Shown here one piece after another: positions 26,806 through 35,342 of a stretch of DNA of 64,000 nt. The translations under genes and the position numbers were made by a program. This stretch comes from Actinomadura macra NBRC 14102. Its GTDB lineage: Bacteria; Actinomycetota; Actinomycetes; Streptosporangiales; Streptosporangiaceae. The stretch spans positions 124,001-188,000 of the forward strand of contig NZ_BCQT01000020.1 of the NCBI RefSeq assembly GCF_001552215.1, given 5' to 3'. The notes under the pieces are model-generated. The model did no database searches. It was not told where the DNA came from and saw nothing but the letters and a program-made list of their open reading frames with translations. Positions within the stretch are counted from its first letter, which is position 1, and every line of letters starts with the position of its first letter.

Positions 26806-28007
26806 GCCGAGCCGTTCTGCCGCCGCTCGACTTCAGCGCCGACCGCGGTCACCGCATCCCGTAGCGGCAGTTCGGTGCCCAGCGCCGCCAAGGCTTGGGT
26901 GTCGTCGCCGGCGCGTGTCACCCAGGTGAGGGTGTCCTCGTCGACGCCGAATGCGGTCTCGATCGCGGGAATGTGCTTGGCGAGCCGTTCGCTGGCTTCG
27001 CGGACGTGACCGCCGGTGTCCTGGTCGGCCTGGCAGGGCCGTTCGAACGCGCTGACGAAGTTGACCGGGCGCGACGAGCGGAGCTTCACCACCACCGCGT
27101 CGGGCAGGGTGTGGTGCCCGAATGTATTGATCTTGCCGGTGGGCAGGGACTCGGTGAATCCGAGCACGAACGCCTCAACCGCACGGCGGACGGGCGTGTC
27201 CAGCGGTTCGTCCTCGCGCAGGCCCTTTCCGAGGTTCTTGCGGAGCAGGTCGACGTCGAGGGCGGCGTAGCGGTAGAGGGTCGCGGAGTTGAACTCCACG
27301 GTCCCGATCATGCCTGCGCCCTTGTCGTCTTCCTCGCGCTCCTTGTGGTCGTCGACGGCGGTGTAGTAGTCGGACTCGACATCGGCGCGGTGGACGCTGA
27401 TGGCGTGGGCGACCTGCGCGGCCGCATCGACGTTGATGTCGGTGTTGTCGGCGACCATCCGGCCGAACAGGGCGATGTCGATCGAGTGGCGGCTGTTGGC
27501 GTACTGCTTGGCCGCGGCCTTGTTCTCCTTCTCCTTGAAGAATGCCTTGATGTCGTCGCGGCCCTGCACCGCCAGCTCTGCCAGGGCATCCAGTTGGCGG
27601 GCACTGAGGAAGATCAGGTACTTGCCTTCTGGTGCCGGTTCCGGCTTGCCGTCCTTGGCGTCTTTGGCGTTGCGTTTGGGGGGTTCGACCTTGGCGCCGG
27701 TCGCGGCCGTGATGGTCTCGGCCGCCAGGGCCCACGCGTCGGCTTCGGAAATGGACTCGTCCAGGTCGCGGATGTGTCCGCCGAGCAGTTCGGCCAGACG
27801 ACGCGTCCGGACTCCGAGGTCTTGGGGGTCCAGGATGTCCTGGAACGCTCGGCGGGTGGCGCGCTTCCACGCCTGACTGGAAACGCGGGCTCGGCGCACG
27901 CCGCCGTAGACGGCGGACTTGGGGGTGCCGGTGTCGTCCCGGTTGAGGTTGCTCGGCGGGACGGTCTGCAGGACGTGCACCTCGACGATGGTCCGTGGGG
28001 TGGTCAT
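26802..28007 (-). CDS. cas7e: Cascade backbone subunit Cas7e
   Basis: 401 residues. N-terminal EVHVLQTVPPSNLNRDDTGT then GTPKSAVYGGVRRARVSSQ is the Cas7e/CasC signature. Six copies form the helical backbone along the crRNA; the thumb of each copy displaces every sixth base. The charged insertion near residues 115-130 (PPKRNAKDAKDGKPEPA) is somewhat longer than in E. coli. Coupled by four-base overlaps to cse2 and cas5e. Confidence 0.95.
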   Translation of the reverse strand: MTTPRTIVEVHVLQTVPPSNLNRDDTGTPKSAVYGGVRRARVSSQAWKRATRRAFQDILDPQDLGVRTRRLAELLGGHIRDLDESISEADAWALAAETITAATGAKVEPPKRNAKDAKDGKPEPAPEGKYLIFLSARQLDALAELAVQGRDDIKAFFKEKENKAAAKQYANSRHSIDIALFGRMVADNTDINVDAAAQVAHAISVHRADVESDYYTAVDDHKEREEDDKGAGMIGTVEFNSATLYRYAALDVDLLRKNLGKGLREDEPLDTPVRRAVEAFVLGFTESLPTGKINTFGHHTLPDAVVVKLRSSRPVNFVSAFERPCQADQDTGGHVREASERLAKHIPAIETAFGVDEDTLTWVTRAGDDTQALAALGTELPLRDAVTAVGAEVERRQNGSA

Positions 28008-28633
28008 GCGGTGTCCTTGTCTGTGGAGGTGTCGTCGCCGGCATCGGCTTTGTAGGTGTGGAAGCTGCGTCCCCAGTCGCGGCGGACCTTGCTCATACCG
28101 TCGGGGGTCTGTGCTTGGTAGAGCTGGCGGGCGAGCCGGCCGTAGTCCAGCGGGACCCCGTGCCCGCGCAGCAGGGAGACGATCTCGCGGAGCCTGTAGG
28201 CCAGGGCCTGGGGAGTCGCGGCGGTACCGACCCGGACGAAGCGCCGTCGGATCGGCTCGTCGATGTCGTTGGGTGGCATCAGCCGCCGAACCGCCTGCCC
28301 CAGGTCCACGCCCTTCTTGTGCATCGGGCGGCCTTGTGACTGCTGATGCAGGGCGTAGAGGGTGACCGCCAGGACGTAGGCCGCCTCGGCGCGGGTCGCC
28401 TGCTTGTCGTCACGCGACAGGAGCGGATGTTCGAACAATCGCTCCGCGCCGGTGACTCCCCACAGGTCGGGAACGTCCTGAGGTAGCTTGCCCGCACCTC
28501 GGCGCAGCTGGGCGAGGGCGCCGACAGCAGCAGACCTGTCCGCCAGGTAACCCTGCTGCACTTCGGCGATGAAACGGTCGGCTGCGTCCTCCACGAAGTC
28601 CGCGGGCTGTTGGACATCGGGTGCCGTTGTCAT
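28004..28633 (-). CDS. cse2: Cascade small subunit Cse2
   Basis: 209 residues, all-helical, with RSAAVGALAQLRRGAGKLPQ near residue 35 and basic C-terminal helices (RREIVSLLRGHG type). The dimer stabilises the displaced strand in Cascade. Overlaps both neighbours by four bases. Confidence 0.9.
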   Translation of the reverse strand: MTTAPDVQQPADFVEDAADRFIAEVQQGYLADRSAAVGALAQLRRGAGKLPQDVPDLWGVTGAERLFEHPLLSRDDKQATRAEAAYVLAVTLYALHQQSQGRPMHKKGVDLGQAVRRLMPPNDIDEPIRRRFVRVGTAATPQALAYRLREIVSLLRGHGVPLDYGRLARQLYQAQTPDGMSKVRRDWGRSFHTYKADAGDDTSTDKDTA

Positions 28634-30291
28634 GCCGGGACCTCCGTTGTGGCGTCGTGGGGTCGTGCGCCGGGCAAGATCTTCGCCAGCCGTGCGGTGA
28701 AGATCTGGTCGGCGCGCGTGGAACTCAGCCAGACCGCACGTCCGTCATTGGTTGTCACGACGCGGCCCTCCCAGGCGGAGGGGCCGGCGGCTTCGACCAG
28801 GTCTCTGCCCAGGGCGCGGATCGTTTGATGCGCGACCCTCTGCCAGGTGGCCCGGGCCAACCGCGGTTCATCGGTTGATTCCAGCGCGGCGAGCCATTCG
28901 CGGAACGGGCCGTCCAACGAGCCGAAGCCCAAGCCGCGGGCCGCTTCCTGCCGTGGCTCGGCCGCATCGCCCGCGGCCCGGGCGAGGTCGGCGGCAAGGT
29001 CGGCGAGGATGCCGACGGCCTTCTCGGCGTCGGAAACGGCGTCGATCGCCTCCATGCCCAGCTCAGCGTCCTGTTCGTGCAACAGGACGACCGGCATCCG
29101 GATCTCGTCGTCGATCACCTCATCGATGACCGACTGCTGTGTTCCGTACACCGCGCCGATCAGCCGTGCCCGCAGCAGGAAGCCCGGCGGGAGCGAGCCC
29201 TCGACGGTCAGCCGGGCCAGCCAGTCCAGGATTCGCGGCCGCACGATCTGCGCCGCCTCCTGGCGCTGCTCGAAGCCTTGGGCCTTGCCGGCGACCAGTG
29301 CACCCAGCCCCCGCCAGGCGCTGCGGGAGGGATCATGTAGGCGCGGCAGGTAGACCTGCGCCTGCTTCAGCTTCTTTTCCTGAAAGGGACTGCGCCGCCA
29401 CGCTGTCATCGGCTCCTCGGCGTACCTGTTACGCGCCGCGAGGGCGTCCCCGTAGGCCAGGACGACGCCGTGCACCCCTCGCTCGTCGAAGTGCAGCCGG
29501 ACGCGTCGGGACGGCCAGGTGTACAGGTCCCGCAGCCCGTACGGCCGACGGACGGCCTCGACCTCGTCCATCGGTGCGGCGGCGAGAACCTCCCGCCGCC
29601 AGATCGGACGATCCTTCTTCGGGTCGCAGCGCAGCGTGGTGGTGTCGAAGGCGATCAGGTTGAGCAGCAGCGTCTCCCGCAGATCCTCGCCGACGGCGAG
29701 TACACCGCCGAGGTTGCCCGCCCACGCCACACCCTGCGGATAGCCCCGGCCGCCCTTGACCCGCGGGTCCCCGATCGCCCCCGACTTGATCCCCGAGGTG
29801 TCGAAAGCCTGCACGTGCACCAGCCACCGCGCAGCCTCCGCGAAACCCAGCCGCTGTGCTCCGCGTCCCCGCATCGTGAAGTACGCGGCGCCGTTGGGCA
29901 CGTCAGCGACAATCTTGTTGAGGGAGGACACCTCGTTCTTCGCGGTGTGTAGCGAAGGCGCCTGCAGGAACGGCGTCTGCGGATGGAGGAGATCGAAACG
30001 CTCGTGATGATCGTCTAAGTATTCATGGATTCGGCTGAGAGGGAGATCGCCACTCCATAGCTCTTCCCACTCGTCCAGGTCCTGCGGGCCGTCGACCACA
30101 TCGTGCAGGATTGCCAGCAGCAGCCGTATCAACGCAAAGTCCTGCGTGGGCAGGTCCCCGGCGATACGGCGCAGCGTACGGGCCTGGACGAACACCTCGC
30201 GCAGCGACACCATGCTGCTGGTGCCGTCGGCGCCGACCACCGGGATCCAAGCCTGACGAGTCAGGTCGAAAGACGGGGTCTCACTCGACAC
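28630..30291 (-). CDS. cas8e: Cascade large subunit Cas8e (Cse1)
   Basis: 553 residues from GTG 30291, preceded by GGAGG at six bases; a longer reading from 30315 would start further inside cas3. The N-terminus SFDLTRQAWIPVVGADG is the standard Cse1 start. FDLLHPQTPFLQ and RGRGAQRLGFAEAARWLVHV are typical of the PAM-reading N-terminal domain, and the C-terminus is a four-helix bundle. It recognises the PAM and recruits Cas3. Its start overlaps the cas3 end by 11 bases. Confidence 0.95.
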   Translation of the reverse strand: MSSETPSFDLTRQAWIPVVGADGTSSMVSLREVFVQARTLRRIAGDLPTQDFALIRLLLAILHDVVDGPQDLDEWEELWSGDLPLSRIHEYLDDHHERFDLLHPQTPFLQAPSLHTAKNEVSSLNKIVADVPNGAAYFTMRGRGAQRLGFAEAARWLVHVQAFDTSGIKSGAIGDPRVKGGRGYPQGVAWAGNLGGVLAVGEDLRETLLLNLIAFDTTTLRCDPKKDRPIWRREVLAAAPMDEVEAVRRPYGLRDLYTWPSRRVRLHFDERGVHGVVLAYGDALAARNRYAEEPMTAWRRSPFQEKKLKQAQVYLPRLHDPSRSAWRGLGALVAGKAQGFEQRQEAAQIVRPRILDWLARLTVEGSLPPGFLLRARLIGAVYGTQQSVIDEVIDDEIRMPVVLLHEQDAELGMEAIDAVSDAEKAVGILADLAADLARAAGDAAEPRQEAARGLGFGSLDGPFREWLAALESTDEPRLARATWQRVAHQTIRALGRDLVEAAGPSAWEGRVVTTNDGRAVWLSSTRADQIFTARLAKILPGARPHDATTEVPA

Positions 30292-33241
30292 GGGTGACCT
30301 CCAGGCCATCGTCACGGTGGTAACTCAGCTCGTAACCTGCCAGCCGGGTACGACAGTTCTCGTCCAGAAACAAGATCAATTCTCCGGCGAGCCAGGAACT
30401 GTCCCGGAACTGCCACGCCGAAATGACCTCTTCCTCCAGTTCTGCTATGGCTTGTTCGGCGATCTGAGGAATGGTGAATTGGAACGGGAGCCGCAGGCCA
30501 CACGCTGCGACAATGCGGCCCAGCCGCGGCTCAGGCACAGCATCGGTGGGCAGAACGCACCCTGCCTTGCCGGCATCCAGCCATGGGACGGTCCGGACCG
30601 TCCCGTCCGCCAATCGTTGAACGACCAGCACCTCCAGCGACTCCACACCGTCGCGGACCTGCGCCCGCCCGGCGGGAGTGTCGTCGGCGTCGCCTACTCC
30701 AGCGTCGATCCAGCCCAGCAGCGCACTACCGTCCCGCCCCACCGCCGCCAGCCGGAAACTCTCCGCCTTCTTGCGCTGCTTCTCGATGTACACCCGGTAC
30801 TGAGCGCGAGCGGCGTCCAAGTCCCGTTGCCACGACTGCGGCCCTACGGCCGCCGATCCGTAGACGCTCTGAACCAGTGGGCTGATCTCCTCAGGCAGCC
30901 GCACAGTCCGCTCCGCCGGCGCCGCCCCCGTCAGGTACGGCCACAGCACCGCGGCCGTACGCAGCAGCACATACCGCTGATACACCCGTTGAGAACCCGC
31001 CACCGGCTCCACCGGCGCAGTGCTCCAGTCCGCCCCGGTCACCAGGCACCGGGCCTGACGCAACCGCTCGGGACGATCGCACTGCCCTTCGCCGCGCTGA
31101 TGACGATGCAGCCGTCCCATCCGCTGTAACAGCAGATCGACCGGACACAGATCCGACACCAGCAGATCGAAGTCAATGTCCAATGACTGCTCAGCCACCT
31201 GGGTGGCCACCACCACGTGAGGGCCATCCGGACGGTCGCCACCCGCCCCGGGAGGACCAAACCGCTCCACCAGATCGGCGTCCTTGCGCATCCGATCCAG
31301 ATCGAGGAAACGAGCATGCGCGACGCTGACGTTTCCCTCTCCCAGCCGTCCCCGCAGGAACGCGGCCGTCTGCAGCACGCGGTCCACGGTGTTGCGCACC
31401 ACCAACACACACCCGCCCGCGGCCAACTCGCGGTCGAGGCGATCGGCCAGCAGCTCAAGATCGTCATCGAGCGGCTCCACCTGCACCTCAGTACGCCGCC
31501 CCGACGCCGACACCTCGTGGACGGAGCTCCCCCCACCCTTCGCAGCCACCGTGATCAACGGATAGCCGACCGCCTCACCCACAGCGTCCGCATCACCGGT
31601 ACCGGAATAGGCATCCACCAACTCGCGGCGGCGACCAGACGGCAAGGTCGCCGACAGCACCACCACCGGCACCCCGTAGGCACCCAGCCAGGACAGCACC
31701 AGATCCAGGTAGGAGTTCATATAGGCGTCATAGGCATGCGCCTCATCGATGATCACAACCTTGCCCGCCAGCGCCAGATGCCGCAAAGCAAGATGTCGGC
31801 TCTTGAGGCCCATGAACAGCAACTGGTCGATCGTGCCGACCCCGAACGAGGCCAACATCCCCTTCTTACGACCCCGCAGCCACTGATGAGCCACCAACTC
31901 CGCCGACGCGCCGTCCGAATCCTCCTCGTCCGACTGCACACCGCGGGTTGCTCGCAGATCAGCCCACGTCAGCGCCCTGAAATCCTCGTTCAGCGCCGCC
32001 TTGGAGTGGGCGAGCTGAACCGACCACGCACCCACGTCGGTCCGCGCATCGGGCAAACGCTGCAACCAGCGCAACACCCGAGAGAACATCGCGTTACTCG
32101 TCGCCATCGTCGGCAAAGCGACAAACACTCCACCCGCACCCGACCGGCTCGCGAAAACCTCAGCCACCGCAAGCGCAGCCTCGGTCTTCCCTTCCCCCAT
32201 CGGCCCCTCGATGATCATCAAGCCCGGTGCCATGCCGCCGGCGACCTGCACCGCCTGCTCCTGCAAAGGCCGAATCCGCGCACCAGCCGGCAGATCGAAG
32301 CGGGAAGTGAACAACTCCGCCAGATCGGAACCGGGGGCCACAGCCTGCCAGGGCGAGGGAAGCGCCAAACCCCGCCACGCCGCCTCAACCCGTTCATGAT
32401 CGCTGCTGTCCCGGGCCTTACGGACGTAGGGGAACAGGTCGGCGTTGCTGGCAATCCAATCAGCGACGATCACCACGCCCGTCAGTAACGCCTGCGCCGG
32501 CTGAGGAAGCTTCACCTCACGCCACTCCGGCAGACGCTCGTCCACCCCGCACGCCCCCGCGCACACGTCCAGCAACTCCCACTGCACATCACGCCATGCA
32601 CCCGCACTGTCGGGAGCGCGCAGCAACCGCGGTCGCGCGGCCAACTCCCGAATGTCCGACGGCGAAGGCGGAACACCATGATGACCACCCGCGACGACCG
32701 CCCACTGCCACGCCGGCCGCTTCCGCCAGCCATACCGCTCCATCAGCCACTCATGAAGCAAAAGCATTCCCGCAAGCCCATGAGGAGCCAATCGCCGATC
32801 ATCCATCTGGCCACGCAGCGGCATATCCAACCCGACCCCGCGCATACCGTTGGCCAGCAGCTCGACCTGACATGCGAAAGCCGGCGTCGCCTTCCCAATG
32901 TCATGGGTAGCCGCCGACCACACCACCAACCGCCGCGCATCCTCCGCACCGCCGGGCAGTGCCACAGCGATCACATCCCGCACCTGCGCGGGAAGCCACT
33001 CGTCCCATAACAGCCCCGCGACCGCGCCGCTATCGGCGAGATGACGCCACAACTGCAGCCAGTCATCCTCATCGCGATCATGCTTGGCCCACACCTGCCG
33101 CGCAGCCTCAGACAACCCCGACCCGAGCCGCGCCAGCCCTGCCACCACATCCAGCACACCAGCATCCAACCCGCCCGCCCCGAAACCGTAAGGCGCTTCT
33201 ACCAACCGGACCAGACTCGGACAACCCACTACCCACCGCAT
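30281..33241 (-). CDS. cas3: CRISPR helicase-nuclease Cas3 (HD + SF2)
   Basis: Up to 986 residues. The HD nuclease domain has His67, His113-Asp114 (ATHDIGKATPAF), His154 and His187-His188 (VVAGGHHGVPPS). Helicase motifs: Walker A GPMGEGKTEAAL (346-353), IIDEAHAYDAYM and VVLSATLPSGRR, then VATQVAEQSLDIDFDLLVSD and RMGRLHRH. Recruited by Cascade to degrade the displaced strand. The first ~40 residues are poorly conserved and ATG 33241 has no ribosome binding site, so a GTG start around residues 30-50 is possible. First large gene of the cas operon; the mini-CRISPR at 33271-33348 lies in its leader. Confidence 0.95.
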   Translation of the reverse strand: MRWVVGCPSLVRLVEAPYGFGAGGLDAGVLDVVAGLARLGSGLSEAARQVWAKHDRDEDDWLQLWRHLADSGAVAGLLWDEWLPAQVRDVIAVALPGGAEDARRLVVWSAATHDIGKATPAFACQVELLANGMRGVGLDMPLRGQMDDRRLAPHGLAGMLLLHEWLMERYGWRKRPAWQWAVVAGGHHGVPPSPSDIRELAARPRLLRAPDSAGAWRDVQWELLDVCAGACGVDERLPEWREVKLPQPAQALLTGVVIVADWIASNADLFPYVRKARDSSDHERVEAAWRGLALPSPWQAVAPGSDLAELFTSRFDLPAGARIRPLQEQAVQVAGGMAPGLMIIEGPMGEGKTEAALAVAEVFASRSGAGGVFVALPTMATSNAMFSRVLRWLQRLPDARTDVGAWSVQLAHSKAALNEDFRALTWADLRATRGVQSDEEDSDGASAELVAHQWLRGRKKGMLASFGVGTIDQLLFMGLKSRHLALRHLALAGKVVIIDEAHAYDAYMNSYLDLVLSWLGAYGVPVVVLSATLPSGRRRELVDAYSGTGDADAVGEAVGYPLITVAAKGGGSSVHEVSASGRRTEVQVEPLDDDLELLADRLDRELAAGGCVLVVRNTVDRVLQTAAFLRGRLGEGNVSVAHARFLDLDRMRKDADLVERFGPPGAGGDRPDGPHVVVATQVAEQSLDIDFDLLVSDLCPVDLLLQRMGRLHRHQRGEGQCDRPERLRQARCLVTGADWSTAPVEPVAGSQRVYQRYVLLRTAAVLWPYLTGAAPAERTVRLPEEISPLVQSVYGSAAVGPQSWQRDLDAARAQYRVYIEKQRKKAESFRLAAVGRDGSALLGWIDAGVGDADDTPAGRAQVRDGVESLEVLVVQRLADGTVRTVPWLDAGKAGCVLPTDAVPEPRLGRIVAACGLRLPFQFTIPQIAEQAIAELEEEVISAWQFRDSSWLAGELILFLDENCRTRLAGYELSYHRDDGLEVTRVE

Positions 33242-33270
33242 CCGATCGTGCTAGAAGAGCGACGGCGGCC

Positions 33271-33348
33271 GCGCTCATCCCCGCATGCGCGGGGAGCAGG
33301 TGACGAACTCCTTCAACGCGGAGTCAACCCCACATGCGTAGGGAACGG
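33271..33348 (-). ncRNA. Mini-CRISPR encoding a crRNA-like regulatory RNA (CreR/CreA-like candidate)
   Basis: Two degenerate repeats flank a 20-nt spacer, 29 bases before the cas3 start. Repeat 33271-33299 matches the array consensus at 25 of 29 positions. Repeat 33320-33348 matches at 19 of 29 but keeps the hairpin, with a compensatory G-C to A-T change in the stem. Read on the minus strand, the spacer begins GCGTTGAAGG. It matches 33655-33674 at positions 1-5, 7-11 and 13-17, with differences at 6 and 12 and loss of the match from 18. That is the six-base rhythm at which Cascade does not read the guide. Short, divergent mini-arrays that send Cascade to a nearby promoter are known as CreR (autorepression of cas) and CreA (antitoxin RNA). 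Expression and processing are inferred. Confidence 0.75.
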
Positions 33349-33395
33349 CCGCCGTCCCCGGGAGGCTATCGCCATACTAGGAATGCGGGAGATGA

Positions 33396-33635
33396 TCATT
33401 GGGGCGAGGAGTCACTACTGCGTGCCCCCGAATCCCGTCCCGGTGGAGGGCGCTTGAAAACGGCCAGAGCCCAGACGACGGCGGCGCCGCCTGCCGCACC
33501 ACCAGCTAACAGCGACTGGGGCAACTCCTGCTGCGCCCAGTACGTCAGGACGGCTGCAGAGCCAGCCACGACCGCTGCGATCAGGAGGATGCCGAGCGTG
33601 TACAGATCGAGCGGAGACTGCGAGTTATTGTTCAT
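33396..33635 (-). CDS. Small two-pass membrane protein in the cas operon leader
   Basis: 79 residues from ATG 33635, with AAGG seven bases upstream; an earlier in-frame ATG at 33680 would place the start at the transcription start and is less likely. Two hydrophobic segments, LGILLIAAVVAGSAAVLTYW and SLLAGGAAGGAAVVWALAVF, are joined by QQELPQ. The tail is short, charged and Ser/Asp-rich. No family recognised. It sits between the probable promoter and the mini-CRISPR, and the mini-CRISPR spacer matches the DNA just upstream of its start codon. It could be a guarded toxin (CreTA-like), a Cas-linked membrane effector, or an unrelated first cistron. Confidence 0.65.
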   Translation of the reverse strand: MNNNSQSPLDLYTLGILLIAAVVAGSAAVLTYWAQQELPQSLLAGGAAGGAAVVWALAVFKRPPPGRDSGARSSDSSPQ

Positions 33636-33654
33636 GCGCCTTGATGTCCTTGGG

Positions 33655-33674
33655 TGTACGAAGTCCTTAAACGC
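33655..33674 (-). promoter_or_regulatory. Predicted Cascade target of the mini-CRISPR RNA
   Basis: On the minus strand AAC is followed by GCGTTTAAGGACTTCGT. Against the mini-spacer all of positions 1-17 agree except 6 and 12; position 18 and beyond differ. The site is about 3 to 23 bases downstream of the predicted transcription start and ends 19 bases before the ATG at 33635. Cascade bound here would block transcription of the membrane protein and any read-through into cas3. A match this short should bind without efficient cleavage. Confidence 0.7.
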
Positions 33675-33683
33675 GTTCACCAG

Positions 33684-33714
33684 AACTTAAGCACGTACTC
33701 CCCGACCTAGTCAC
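33684..33714 (-). promoter_or_regulatory. Candidate promoter of the cas operon leader
   Basis: Minus-strand GTGACT (33714-33709), 19 bases, TAAGTT (33689-33684); with TTAAGT as -10 the spacer is 18. Transcription would start near 33677. The spacing is longer than ideal. Confidence 0.4.
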
Positions 33715-33801
33715 GGAGTCAGGGGGAAGTTGTATCGGCCGAGACGAAACGGACACGTGGCCACGAGGACCGCCGAATCGCCATGACCGGCTCGTCGCCG
33801 C

Positions 33802-33825
33802 AGGCCAAACGGCCTATCTTTTTGT
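33802..33825 (+). terminator. Intrinsic terminator
   Basis: AGGCC-AAAC-GGCCT followed by ATCTTTTTG: a short perfect stem and a T-run on the plus strand. No plus-strand gene ends nearby, so it may shield the region from antisense transcription of the cas operon or belong to the relic CRISPR that follows. Confidence 0.6.
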
Positions 33826-33958
33826 TGATCTTACGTCCAGTATCGTGCCTAGTCTCTTTCAGGTCGAAGCACTGAAGAGAAGAAGACAGCCCGATATCCT
33901 GGATAACGCTTGAGCATCTGGAGTTGGGAACGCATCAGACCGAACACTCGCCTCTCGC

Positions 33959-34050
33959 AGCGGCCCGGCGTACACGGGGGTGGCCCCGAGTCGGTCGGGC
34001 GTATGGAGGAGATCGAGGAATGCTGCCCCGCGCACGCGGGAGTGGTACCC
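33959..34050 (+). CRISPR. Relic two-repeat CRISPR in opposite orientation
   Basis: 33959-33987 matches the reverse complement of the main repeat at 19 of 29 positions. 34020-34050 matches more closely (GCCCCGCGCACGCGGG core intact) with two single-base insertions. Their starts are exactly 61 bases apart and the sequence between them is exactly 32 nt, the unit of the main array. It reads left to right, opposite to the main array. No further units were found at the 61-base register on either side. Confidence 0.65.
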
Positions 34051-34159
34051 GTTAGCCGACTACCGGTCAGAACTCCGAAGCGTACATGCCGATTGGATCA
34101 TGAAGAGCGGCTTGATCCCAGCCTTTTGACCCCTGGGAACGTCTAAGAGTGGATCCCTC

Positions 34160-34308
34160 GATGTAGTTGGTCGTTGCTGCCTGGTTGGAGGTCGCCGTTG
34201 GGTTGGGCACCTTGTCGTGCAGTTTGATGCCGACGGGTCCAGGGCGCAGGCGTGATGTTCGCCCTTGCCGACGTCCAAGGCCAGGCACACTGCGTACTCG
34301 GCGCTCAC
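34160..34308 (-). pseudogene. IS110-family transposase, N-terminal remnant
   Basis: From GTG 34308 the minus strand reads YAVCLALDVGKGEHHACALD, the DEDD-type N-terminus of IS110 transposases. After a one-base shift, GIKLHDKVPNPTATSNQAA continues the family sequence. The remainder of the ~400-residue protein is absent. Confidence 0.7.
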
Positions 34309-34939
34309 GTTCGCCTCCAACGGGAGGTGCCCGGCCTGGTCACAAGTCCTGGCGTCGGTGGCCGGCATCCACGTTACGGCGAGACGATGTCTTCGTCACG
34401 GAAGGTTGCGCTGCCCCTATGAGCGGTCCACCGACGCCGCCTGGCCCGGTGACAACATCCTCCCGAATCATTCGTGCGCAGGGGGCCTTGAGTCATGCCG
34501 GGGCCGGATGACCTGGCTCCCACCAACGCGGGGACGTGAAGGCGGTAATGGGGGGCGGGATGGGTGCTCCTGGACGACGACGGCGGAGCCAGTTTCACAC
34601 CGCCCAGCCGTCGATGGTGTGGGGTGTTGCTTCCGTCATTGACGTGCTCTTCCAGGGCGGGCAGGAGTTGGCTCAAGGTCACCGCCGCGGTCTCCTCGGC
34701 CGATTCGTGTGGTCTGCTCCGCACAAGGAAGAGCAGAGCACTGGTGTGGCAAACGCTGGCGCCGTCCGCCGATGGATCGGTTCGCAGTGCTCAGGTGTCC
34801 TAGCCGTAGGAGATGAGCTTGGCAAGGCTCGGCTGGCAGGTCGAGCCCGTCCTCGTCCTCGTCCCTCTGGGTTAGTGAGTGTGTCCCCTGAGTTGTGGCT
34901 CGGTTCCTGCATCGTGGTAGTCAGGAAGACCGCAAGGTC
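34309..34939. other. Non-coding or decayed stretch
   Basis: About 630 bases with several overlapping short frames on both strands, none with a ribosome binding site, family motif or consistent codon bias. It lies between IS110 and TetR remnants and is probably decayed DNA. Confidence 0.5.
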
Positions 34940-35278
34940 GCGATGAGTGTGGATCAGGAGGGATAGATCGGAGAGGTACTTCCCGATGGCGACGGACGGG
35001 CGGATGTCTGTTCTTGATCGCCTGGTTCGCCGATTCGAGCAACTCTGTTAGCAAGGGCGCAAAGGCGGAGCCGACGTGGGACTGGTTGGTGCGAAATGGC
35101 TGTGGGCGGTGGTGGCGCTCACGCCTGCGGTTTCGGCGACCTCCTCCATCGTGGTTGCATGCCACCCCCGCTCGGCGAAGGGGGCGAGTGCTTCCTCCAG
35201 CAGGGCATAGCCTGTTCGCCTCTTCTTGGGTTCGCTACCGCGCTGCCAGGGGGCGGCGTCCATTGGTCCTGCCGTCAC
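34940..35278 (-). pseudogene. TetR-family regulator, frameshifted and truncated
   Basis: The start at 35278 gives a normal TetR N-terminus: ALLEEALAPFAERGWHATTM, then EEVAETAGVSATTAHSHF, the HTH. Near 35110 the frame breaks, and TNQSHVGSAFAPLLTELLES continues in the neighbouring frame for a short distance. The ligand-binding domain is missing. Inactive. Confidence 0.65.
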
Positions 35279-35342
35279 TAAGGTGTCCGAACTCCGGGGT
35301 GCGTGGTCGACGGTCAGTGGTCGGATCGTGCTGGGACGGCCG

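Noticed and set aside
26895..28055. 386-codon plus-strand frame
   Set aside because: Shadow of cas7e caused by high GC.
31217..32488. 423-codon plus-strand frame
   Set aside because: Antisense to cas3, whose motifs are complete; no independent ribosome binding site or family signal.
33271..33348. Mini-CRISPR as a mere decayed piece of the main array
   Set aside because: The spacer is 20 nt instead of 32, the hairpin is kept by a compensatory change, and the spacer matches a nearby site with the Cascade six-base rhythm. Decay alone does not explain these together.
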